Source: Janthinobacterium lividum
Lineage (GTDB): Bacteria > Pseudomonadota > Gammaproteobacteria > Burkholderiales > Burkholderiaceae_D
NCBI RefSeq assembly: GCF_034424625.1
Contig: NZ_CP139976.1
Location: forward strand, 2,108,001 to 2,172,000
DNA: 64,000 nucleotides
Direction of reading: 5' to 3'
Positions 36,201 through 43,375 of this stretch are shown here, one piece after another (within the stretch, counting starts at the first letter, position 1; every line of letters starts with the position of its first letter). Both the position numbers and the translations under genes were made by a program. Below the pieces are notes generated by a model. It saw only the letters and a list, made by a program, of their open reading frames with translations. It did not search any database and was not told where the DNA came from.

Positions 36201-37022
36201 TCAGTGTTCCAGGCCGCGGTGCCACTGCAGCAAATGATTATTCAGGGCATTCATGGCGATATCGATGGCCAGGCCGAACAGGCCGATGGTAAACATGCCG
36301 GCGATAATTTTGTCGGACCAGAAGTACTCGCGCGCTTCCAGGATGCGGAAGCCGAGGCCGCTATTCACGGCGATCATCTCGGCCACGATCACGACGATGA
36401 AGGCCGTGCCCATGCCGATGCGCGCGCCGGCCAGGATATACGGCGTGGCCGCCGGCAGGATGACGCGGCGGAACATGGTCATCTGGCTGGCGCCCAGGTT
36501 GCGCGCGGCACGGATGTAGATGCCGTCGACCTGGCGTACGCCGGCGATGGTATTCATCAGCACGGGGAAGAAGGAACCGATGCTGATCAGGAAGAAGGCG
36601 GGCGGGTTGCCCAGGCCGAACCACAGGATCGCCAGCGGAATGTAGGCGATCGGCGGAATCGGGCGCAGCACCTGCACCAGCGGGTCGAACAGTTTATAGA
36701 TGGTCTTGTTGGTGCCCATCAGCAGGCCCAGCGGCAAGGCCAGGCCGGCGCCGATGGCAAAGCCGCCCAGCACGCGCGACAGGCTGGCCCAGGCGTCGTG
36801 CGGCAGTTCGCCGGAGAACATCCACACCAGGTAATTGCCCGCTTCGGGCGTGTAGGCTTCCATGGGGATCAGGTATTCATACCATTTCACCACCACGGCG
36901 ACGGGTGACGGCAGGATCTGCGGGTTGATCCAGCCAAACGTCGACATGGCTTGCCACAACAGCAGCACGGCCACGGGCACGGCGGCGCCGTGCGCGAAGC
37001 GTTTCATCATTTGAATATTCAT
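36201..37022 (-). CDS. ABC transporter permease, sulfonate/nitrate/taurine type
   Basis: A 273-residue permease with about six helices. The EAA-like loop reads RAARNLGASQMTMFRRVILPAATPYILAGARIGMG, and LPSPVAVVVKWYEYL near the N-terminus is usual for TauC/SsuC-like permeases. It lies between the binding-protein gene (30-base gap) and the ATPase gene. The ribosome site (GAAAG) is weak, so expression may depend on coupling. Confidence 0.9.
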   Translation of the reverse strand: MNIQMMKRFAHGAAVPVAVLLLWQAMSTFGWINPQILPSPVAVVVKWYEYLIPMEAYTPEAGNYLVWMFSGELPHDAWASLSRVLGGFAIGAGLALPLGLLMGTNKTIYKLFDPLVQVLRPIPPIAYIPLAILWFGLGNPPAFFLISIGSFFPVLMNTIAGVRQVDGIYIRAARNLGASQMTMFRRVILPAATPYILAGARIGMGTAFIVVIVAEMIAVNSGLGFRILEAREYFWSDKIIAGMFTIGLFGLAIDIAMNALNNHLLQWHRGLEH

Positions 37023-37052
37023 CGTGATACTTTCAGATTGGCGAGGTCGTGG

Positions 37053-38054
37053 TTAGCGTGGTACATGGGACTTCTTGGCTTTTTCCAGCAGGTCCAGCTT
37101 GACCCAATCCTTGGCGACAGGCGCTTTGGCCATGCGGCCTACGCCGAATTTCACCATGTAGTCGGTGGTCAGCTGCACGTGGCTTTGCGTGATGTCTTCC
37201 GTGAAGATGGCATTGTCGATGGCATCGCGGTAATCCTCGGTGGTGATCTGGTTCTTGAACATCGATTCGCGCACGTATTTTTCCGCCAGTTTCGGGTCGG
37301 CCAGGAAGGCGCGCGTGGCAGCGACGAAGCAATCCATGAAGCGCTGGGCCACGGCCGGCTTTTCCTTGTACATCTTTTCCGTCATCACCAGCGCGCGCAC
37401 GGGTTCGCCCAGCGGCGTGTCGTAAGGCTTGAGGATGGCCGCGCCGTATTTCTTGTGGATCGCTTGGGTCGAGTACGGCTCGGACTGGCTCATGACGTCG
37501 ATATCCTTGGTCAAGAGGGCCTGGTTTAAGTCCGGATAGCCCATGTACAGGATCTGCACGTCCTTGCCCGGCTTGTCGGACCAGGTCAGCTTGGCCTTGG
37601 TCAGTTCGGCAAACAGCAGGATTTCCTGCGGGCCGCCGCGCGTGACGCCGACTTTCTTGCCTTTTAGGCCAGAAATGTCCTTGATGTTCAGGTCGGGACG
37701 TCCGACGATCTGCACGCCGCCCTTGGCGAAGCCGCCCACCAGGTACACGGGCAAGCCGGTGGCGCGGCCCGTGATGGCCGCTTCCAGCGCGCTGGCGGAC
37801 ACGTCGATTTCGCCGGCGATCATGGCTGGCACGATGTCGAGGCCCTTGGCGAAGATGCGCTCTTCAATTTTCAGGTCGTATTTCGGCGCGATTTCCTTCA
37901 TATAGGCGACGGCGCCGTAATGGGCGAATTTCAGGTTGCCCAGGCGGACCAGGTCGGCTGCGTGGACGGCCAGCGGGAATTGCGCGGCCAGTGCGACGGC
38001 CACGGCCAGTGCCTTGGTATTCAGGAAGGACGAGATGCGGAAGGTGCGTGCCAT
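37053..38054 (-). CDS. ABC transporter periplasmic binding protein, NMT1/SsuA-like
   Basis: A 333-residue binding protein with a signal peptide (ending AVHAA). The fold signature is LKFAHYGAVAYMKE, IAGEIDVSASALEAAI, LKGKKVGVTRGG and MGYPDLNQALLTKDIDV, placing it with NMT1/SsuA-like proteins that bind sulfonates, nitrate, taurine or small organic acids. The ligand is not shown by sequence. It is the first gene of a run continuing into dctB/dctD and has a sigma-54-type promoter about 80 bases upstream. TTGGAGACAACAGC precedes the ATG. Confidence 0.9.
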   Translation of the reverse strand: MARTFRISSFLNTKALAVAVALAAQFPLAVHAADLVRLGNLKFAHYGAVAYMKEIAPKYDLKIEERIFAKGLDIVPAMIAGEIDVSASALEAAITGRATGLPVYLVGGFAKGGVQIVGRPDLNIKDISGLKGKKVGVTRGGPQEILLFAELTKAKLTWSDKPGKDVQILYMGYPDLNQALLTKDIDVMSQSEPYSTQAIHKKYGAAILKPYDTPLGEPVRALVMTEKMYKEKPAVAQRFMDCFVAATRAFLADPKLAEKYVRESMFKNQITTEDYRDAIDNAIFTEDITQSHVQLTTDYMVKFGVGRMAKAPVAKDWVKLDLLEKAKKSHVPR

Positions 38055-38132
38055 GCTGTTGTCTCCAAAAGGTAGATGGTTTTATATAGTGGGTCAGGCT
38101 GCCGCTCTGATGGCGGTTATGAAAATATAAAA

Positions 38133-38147
38133 GCATCTTCCGTGCCA
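38133..38147 (-). promoter_or_regulatory. Sigma-54 promoter (TGGCAC-N5-ATGC) of ABC transporter operon
   Basis: On the minus strand TGGCACGGAAGATGC matches the consensus TGGCAC-N5-TTGC with a single change, keeping the invariant GG and GC at correct spacing. The expected start of transcription is near 38121, giving a leader of about 67 bases before the binding-protein gene. The co-directional DctD-like activator has the GAFTGA loop needed for such a promoter. Confidence 0.75.
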
Positions 38148-38260
38148 GTGGAGCGCATTTTGGCGTTTATTGCAAGTGATTGTTTATAAAGGTTTAATTT
38201 GGATCTATTGAAAATAGGAAATGGCGATATTCCGCCTTTCCGCACGGGGAGGGGAAAGGC

Positions 38261-38276
38261 TGTGCGGATTGCCGCA
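38261..38276. promoter_or_regulatory. Candidate enhancer site TGTGCGG-ATTG-CCGCA
   Basis: A palindrome TGCGG-N4-CCGCA, about 120 bases upstream of the sigma-54 promoter, the usual distance for NtrC-family activators. Further palindromic material is nearby: CCGCAC at 38240 with GTGCGG at 38262, and GCGGAC (38283-38288) with GTCCGC (38298-38303). It may bind the DctD-like regulator. Confidence 0.5.
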
Positions 38277-38352
38277 TTTTTGGCGGACGGGTCCGATGTC
38301 CGCTTGCGGGTTCATTGCAGGTGAACCTTCATGGCGTTGCCGACTCCAATCG

Positions 38353-38387
38353 TAAAAAAACGCGTTGCAGACAGGCTGGCAACGCGT
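38353..38387 (-). terminator. Rho-independent terminator after Pro-rich lipoprotein gene
   Basis: On the minus strand ACGCGTTGC, a 10-base loop, GCAACGCGT, then a run of T. It separates the lipoprotein gene from the sigma-54 promoter region. Confidence 0.88.
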
Positions 38388-38462
38388 AACTCCCCCGTGG
38401 AGTAGGGGCGGCGCCGCGCGGGCGCCTGATCGATCGCCGTCCGGCGGCCTCGTCTTCAGGCT

Positions 38463-38699
38463 TTACTTCGGCGCCGTGGCGGGCGGCAGCGCGGGCGCGG
38501 TGGCCGGGTCGGTCAGCGGCGCAGGCGGCGTCGTGCTGCCTGGACCCGTCTCCGGCGTGGCTGGCATGACGGGCGCTGGCATCACTTGCGGGGTGGAAGC
38601 GGGATTGGGTGCCGTTTCGGGCAGGGGCGGCTCGGCCGGTTTTTTACAGGCGGACAGGCTGACAAGCAAGGCGGCGGCCAACAGGGCAGGTATTTTCAT
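38463..38699 (-). CDS. Small proline-rich lipoprotein
   Basis: A 78-residue protein: lipobox SLSAC (Cys18) followed by a disordered Pro/Ala/Thr mature part (ETAPNPASTPQV, PPAPLTDPATAPAL). No domain. AAAGGAAATATC precedes the ATG. Such small lipoproteins are common and uncharacterised. Confidence 0.7.
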   Translation of the reverse strand: MKIPALLAAALLVSLSACKKPAEPPLPETAPNPASTPQVMPAPVMPATPETGPGSTTPPAPLTDPATAPALPPATAPK

Positions 38700-39058
38700 G
38701 ATATTTCCTTTGCAAGAGTCGAAGGTGCGCGATGCGGGCGGCGGGCGCCGCGTGCGAAGCTTGAATTTATTGCAATGGCGTTTCCGCTTCTGTTCGCTAT
38801 TTCACTTTGTGCCATGAATGGGAGCACAGAGCGGGAGTGCCGAGTTTTTAGATGTTTTTTTGAGATGCCATGAGAGAAAGAATTCAGTAGGGCAATATTT
38901 TTCACTTTCTTGCTTCTAATGTTCGTTAACGCACAGACCGTAGCCGCCGGCACAGGCATTCTGTGTCCAGACGCTCAGGATTCGTGGTGTTCTGGTATAA
39001 AAATTGCCAAGAACTTAACAATCCGGGCTACCGGCAATCGTTTAAAAGGAGTATTCAA
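38700..39058. other. Divergent intergenic region, lipoprotein / winged-helix gene
   Basis: 359 bases. The part 38770-39055 is A+T-richer and must hold the promoters of both divergent genes. No gene, clear promoter hexamer pair or long palindrome is seen. Confidence 0.5.
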
Positions 39059-39679
39059 ATGCATGCAATGACTCAGTCTCACGTGAAGAGCGAATTAAAG
39101 GCAGCGCACCAGGAACTTCGTAGCCCCGAAAAAGGCTCGCAAATGGTAGAACGCGCAGCACCCATCCCCCCGGAACGCATGAATCCCATTTCCATGGCAC
39201 CGATCGAGCGCGTGCGTTCGACGTCGGCCACCCTGCGCCGCATTGAAAACATGCAAAAGCTGATCGGCGAATTGTCGCTGCACGAGATGCTGGCCGACGA
39301 AATCGCGTGGTTCCTCAAGTTTTCGCCATCGGGCGCCCGCAAATACATCCGCGACCTGCGCGAAGCGGGCGTGATCGAACTGGCCCGCTATATCGAAGGC
39401 ACCGCCACCTACCTGGGCAAGGCAGTGTACCAGCTGACGCCGGATCCTGAGCGCGTGCGCGCCTTCCTGGCCGCCATCGTTCAGCCAAAACGCGAAGGCG
39501 CGCCACCGCGCAAGGACCGTCCAGGCCTGCGCGAGCAAAGCATGGCAGGCAGCGGCCGTCACTTCCACATCCTGGCCGATGACACGCATTACGCCATCCG
39601 CGTCAACCGCGGTCCCGTGACGCGCGATCCCCTGGTTGCCGCCCTGTTTGGTGCGCCACAGCAAAAGGCTGCGGAGTAA
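39059..39679 (+). CDS. Winged-helix DNA-binding protein
   Basis: A 206-residue protein. A helix-turn-helix lies near residues 75-125 (LADEIAWFLKFSPSGARKYIRDLREAGVIE), with a wing-like segment after it (LGKAVYQLTPDPE). The C-terminus ends in RDPLVAALFGA, which I associate with a group of uncharacterised Oxalobacteraceae regulators. AAAGGAG stands 6 bases before ATG 39059, which decides the start against the longer open frame. A strong terminator follows. Targets are unknown. Confidence 0.75.
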   Translation: MHAMTQSHVKSELKAAHQELRSPEKGSQMVERAAPIPPERMNPISMAPIERVRSTSATLRRIENMQKLIGELSLHEMLADEIAWFLKFSPSGARKYIRDLREAGVIELARYIEGTATYLGKAVYQLTPDPERVRAFLAAIVQPKREGAPPRKDRPGLREQSMAGSGRHFHILADDTHYAIRVNRGPVTRDPLVAALFGAPQQKAAE

Positions 39680-39755
39680 ACAATATTGCGCCTGAACGGC
39701 CGCCTGGCGGCTGGCGGGCGTAATGCTTGTGGTTTTGATTCTCATATGCATGTCG

Positions 39756-39779
39756 AAAGCCGGGTTGCAACCCGGCTTT
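39756..39779 (+). terminator. Rho-independent terminator after winged-helix gene
   Basis: An 11-bp perfect stem AAAGCCGGGTT-GC-AACCCGGCTTT followed by one more T and GG. Confidence 0.85.
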
Positions 39780-39954
39780 TGGCGTTGGAGCCGGCCCTTC
39801 GATCTTGGCGGATTGAAAAGATGTTAATCAACCCCATGTGGGCTGGACTGCCCGCCCGTCCCGATGCGGGGTTCATTCGAAGGAGCTTGTCCTTGTCTGC
39901 CTACGCCGCCTTGTTACCGTGTCCGCCCCTGCCTTGCCTGAAACGGGCCGCCGC

Positions 39955-40827
39955 ATGAATCCGCTGCTGTGGATCGCCCTCGTCACGGCCGCCATCGTGC
40001 TGTCGCTGTGGTTTCCCCGCTGGCGCTTGAAGCGGGCCCTGGCGAAACCCTTGTCGGCAGAAGGCTTGGCTGTGCTGGAAAATAATATTCCCGTCTACCG
40101 GCATATGCCGGCGCCGCTGCAGGAGCAATTGCGCCGTCTCGTCGTGCAATTCCTGTATCAAAAGAAATTCGTCGGTTGCGGCGGCCTGGAGATCACGGAC
40201 GAGATGCGCTATACGATTGCCGGCCAGGCTTGCTTGCTGCTGCTGAACCGCCAGACGCAGGTGTATCCGGAACTCGACACCATCCTCGTGTATCCCACGG
40301 AATTTATCGTCACGCGCGATGAAGTGGGGCCGGGCGGCGTGGTGACACCATCGGCGAATGGCTTGCTGGGCGAATCCTGGGGCGATGGCCGCGTGGTGCT
40401 GGCCTGGGACCACGTGCAGCGCGGGGCGGCCGACTGGACCGATGGCCACAATGTCGTGCTGCATGAATTTGCCCACCAGCTCGACAGCGAATCGGGCGCC
40501 GCGAATGGCGCGCCTTACCTGCCCAGCGTGTCGAGCTATCGCAGCTGGGCCACCGTGCTGTCGCGCGACTTCGACAACCTGCGCCATGACGCCATGGTCC
40601 AGCAGCAAAGCGTGATGGACCATTACGGCGCCACGAATCCCGCCGAATTCTTTGCCGTGGCGACGGAAACCTTCTTTGAAAAGCCATACCAGATGGCCGA
40701 GCACCACGAGGAGCTGTACGCGCAATTCTTGCAGTACTACAAGGTCGACCCGCGCGACTGGATGGCGCCGCCCGTGGAAGCCGAGCACATGGCCCCGCCG
40801 TTCCCCAACTACGCGCCGCACTGGTAA
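39955..40827 (+). CDS. mtfA: M90 zinc peptidase, MtfA-like
   Basis: A 290-residue protein with one N-terminal membrane helix (about 3-18). The zinc site is HEFAHQLD (HExxH), with a later Glu in NPAEFFAVATETFFE. Also typical are LYQKKFVGCGGLEIT near the N-terminus and LVYPTEFIV. E. coli MtfA (M90) is a peptidase that binds the Mlc repressor and links to glucose uptake. The membrane helix here suggests anchoring. ATG 39955 is chosen because family members begin near the helix; no strong ribosome site is seen. Confidence 0.88.
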   Translation: MNPLLWIALVTAAIVLSLWFPRWRLKRALAKPLSAEGLAVLENNIPVYRHMPAPLQEQLRRLVVQFLYQKKFVGCGGLEITDEMRYTIAGQACLLLLNRQTQVYPELDTILVYPTEFIVTRDEVGPGGVVTPSANGLLGESWGDGRVVLAWDHVQRGAADWTDGHNVVLHEFAHQLDSESGAANGAPYLPSVSSYRSWATVLSRDFDNLRHDAMVQQQSVMDHYGATNPAEFFAVATETFFEKPYQMAEHHEELYAQFLQYYKVDPRDWMAPPVEAEHMAPPFPNYAPHW

Positions 40828-40849
40828 GTTTGGCTTTAACTTAACAATA

Positions 40850-41551
40850 TCAGCCCAGCAGCCGCTGTTTCAGCGCGGGATAGCTGCTGCGCGACACGGG
40901 GATGCCCGTGCTGGTCTGCGTGTCGAGCGCGTATTTGCCGCCTGCCGCGATCTGCAGCCGCTTGAAACCCAGGCTGTTGACGATGTAGGAGCGGTGCACG
41001 CGCAGGAAGTGGGGCGGCAGCAGGGCCATGAGCTTGTCGATAGGCAAGTCATGAAAACACTGTTCGCCGTTGCGCAGCACGATATTGCTGTAGTGGCCGT
41101 CGGCTTGTACGTGGTCGATGTCGGCCATGGCGATCCATTCCAGGGAACCGCGCTTCTTGACGGCCAGCGAGGCCGTCTCCGTGTGCCTTCCCGTATAGCG
41201 TTGCAGCGCCTTGTGCAGGCGTTCGCGGCTGAAAGGCTTGGCGACGAAGTCGAGCACGCCAAATTCGAACGCCGTGATCGAGCGTTCCGCGTGGGCCGAG
41301 ACGATGATGGTCTGGAACGAAGCATTTTGGGCCAGGCGCAGCAGGTCATAGCCGTCCGCGCCATGCAGGTTCAAGTCCAGCAGCAGCAAGTCGATCCGGT
41401 CCTGCCCCTGCTCCTGCGCCAGGGCGGCCAAGGCTTGCGGCACATTGTCATGCAGCGCCAGCGCCGTCAGGCGCGCGCCGAAATGCGCGCGCACCTCGCG
41501 TTCGAGGCCCTGCGCAATCAGCGGTTCATCTTCCAGTATCAACACATTCAT
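40850..41551 (-). CDS. LytTR-family response regulator
   Basis: A 233-residue regulator: receiver domain with acid residues EDE (7-9) and phospho-acceptor Asp59 (LLLLDLNLHGADG), then a LytTR DNA-binding domain (about 130-230) with FLRVHRSYIVN. It overlaps the kinase gene by ATGA, so the pair is co-translated. The start at 41551 is fixed by the receiver's beginning; the open frame upstream belongs to the kinase. Confidence 0.9.
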   Translation of the reverse strand: MNVLILEDEPLIAQGLEREVRAHFGARLTALALHDNVPQALAALAQEQGQDRIDLLLLDLNLHGADGYDLLRLAQNASFQTIIVSAHAERSITAFEFGVLDFVAKPFSRERLHKALQRYTGRHTETASLAVKKRGSLEWIAMADIDHVQADGHYSNIVLRNGEQCFHDLPIDKLMALLPPHFLRVHRSYIVNSLGFKRLQIAAGGKYALDTQTSTGIPVSRSSYPALKQRLLG

Positions 41552-43206
41552 GGCGCCGCCGGCAAGGTAAAGGTGAGGCGCCAGCCAGCCTGATGCTGTT
41601 CGCTGGCATAGTGGGCCGCATCGCCGAACACGGCTTGCAGGCTGGCGCGGATGTATTGTTCGCCCACGCCGCCGCCCGCGTGCGGGCGCGCCTCGCCTGC
41701 GGGCAGGATCAGGGTAAGCACCTGCGTTTGCGCATGTTGTGCGATGCGCAGGACAAACACGGCGCCGTGGCGGTAGCGGTTGTGGCTGAACGCATTTTCC
41801 AGTGCCGTCAGCACGATGGCGGGCGGCACGGTGATGCCTGCCGCCTCGCCATCGAGTTGCAGGCTGCACGGCTGTTGCAGCCGCGTGCCCATGATGCTCA
41901 GGTAATTCTCGCACAGGGCCAGTTCCTGCGTCAGGGCAATGCTGGGCTGCTGCGCGAATTCGTTGAGCATGCGCAGCTCGGCGCCCAGCGCCTCAATGAA
42001 GGTTTCGGCTGACTGCGGCGATTGTGCGTTGAGTTCGCTGATCAGGCTGAGGGAATTCATCAGGAAATGCGGTTGCATGCTTTTACGCAGGAGCTGGTTT
42101 TCCAGCTGCTGGGCGCGTGCCGCCTTGCTGCGCTCGCGCAGCAGCTGGGCCAGCAATTGCGCGCACAGGGGCAGCAGCAGGAAGCACACGACGAGGGCGA
42201 AGCCGCCTTCGGCAAACTGGCTGCCCGTCAGCAGGAACAGCGCGCACGAGGCCAGCGCGATCAAGGTGCCGCCGCGGCTGCCCGGCAGGCGGCGCCACAG
42301 GGCGCCCAAGTTGAGCGCCAGGCTCGCTGCCAGGCCCGTCAGAAACATCAGCCAGCAGCGCGCGTCGAAATGCACGTGCAGCGCGCCGGCCAGCGCGATG
42401 CCCGCCAGCAGTACCGTCGCCGCCAGCGGCCAGCGCGGCAGGCGGTAAGCCGTATAAAAATACAGGGGCAGCAAGGCGGAAAACAGCCACGTCAGGGCGC
42501 TGACGGCATACAGGCGCGGCATGTGCCAGGGATAGGCATAGCCGGTCAAGCTGCGCCAGAGTTCCACCACCAGCAGCAGCGCCGCCACCAGGCACAGCGC
42601 GGCAAACATGGCCCAGTGACGCTGCCGCTGGTACAGCGCCGTGAGGGCCAGGAAGAGCGCTGCGACGGCGCCCAGCGCCCCGGCCAGGAGCAGTGGCGGC
42701 AGCCGGTACCAGGCCAGGCCCGCGCGGTAGTCTTGCCGGTCGACCAGGTACAGCGCATAAAATGGCGACGCCAGGTGGGCTGGCACGTGCTGCGTCGACA
42801 GTAGCAGGCGCAGGTGGTGCTTGCCCATGGCCAATTGTTGTGGCGTCAGGTGGATGGCGAAATCGATGTCGCCCGCGCGTTCCCCGCTGGCCTGGCGGGC
42901 CGGCTGGCCATTGCTGCCGATCAAGACACCATCGAGCCACAGTTCGCTGGAAGCCAGCGCCGACAGCACCAGCAACTGCGTCGACGACGGCGTGGCGGCC
43001 AGGGTGACCTCGCGCTCCACGCACAGCAACAGGCCCGGTTGGACCAACTGCTGCAGCGAGGCGGGTGCGGACGGGATGTTGCCGCAGGTGCGCCAGCCTT
43101 CGTCCAGCCAGAGCGGATGCATGGCGCAGGCGAAAGAGGGCACGGCCAGGCAGCAAGCAAGGCAGTACCGCAGCAGGGAGCGGAAGAAGGAGGGCATGGC
43201 GGGCAT
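41548..43206 (-). CDS. LytS-like membrane sensor histidine kinase
   Basis: A 552-residue kinase: signal peptide (ending SFACA), a periplasmic beta domain (about 30-165) like 7TMR-DISM sensors, seven hydrophobic helices (about 170-365), then a His_kinase domain with the phospho-His in QPHFLMNSLSLISELNAQSP and an ATP-binding domain with ALENAFSHNRYRHG. It partners the LytTR regulator. A serine hydrolase gene is transcribed away from it after 169 bases and may be a target. The second ATG, three codons in, is an equally possible start. Confidence 0.87.
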   Translation of the reverse strand: MPAMPSFFRSLLRYCLACCLAVPSFACAMHPLWLDEGWRTCGNIPSAPASLQQLVQPGLLLCVEREVTLAATPSSTQLLVLSALASSELWLDGVLIGSNGQPARQASGERAGDIDFAIHLTPQQLAMGKHHLRLLLSTQHVPAHLASPFYALYLVDRQDYRAGLAWYRLPPLLLAGALGAVAALFLALTALYQRQRHWAMFAALCLVAALLLVVELWRSLTGYAYPWHMPRLYAVSALTWLFSALLPLYFYTAYRLPRWPLAATVLLAGIALAGALHVHFDARCWLMFLTGLAASLALNLGALWRRLPGSRGGTLIALASCALFLLTGSQFAEGGFALVVCFLLLPLCAQLLAQLLRERSKAARAQQLENQLLRKSMQPHFLMNSLSLISELNAQSPQSAETFIEALGAELRMLNEFAQQPSIALTQELALCENYLSIMGTRLQQPCSLQLDGEAAGITVPPAIVLTALENAFSHNRYRHGAVFVLRIAQHAQTQVLTLILPAGEARPHAGGGVGEQYIRASLQAVFGDAAHYASEQHQAGWRLTFTLPAAP

Positions 43207-43375
43207 TGTAGCTGCTCATGTGCTACCCCGTTGCTACCCCTTTGCAACATTTTCATCAACGCCGGTGCCGTTCGTGCGGGCTGCGTGCATTTCGTGCACG
43301 GCCCGCCAACGGTGTGTGAAAGACATTTACCATGCATCAGCGCCGTGCTGTGCACACGGCCCTCACCATGGAATC

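Noticed and set aside
38231..38250. A second full DctD-type palindrome in TCCGCCTTTCCGCAC
   Set aside because: The two parts are direct, not inverted; at most a half-site.
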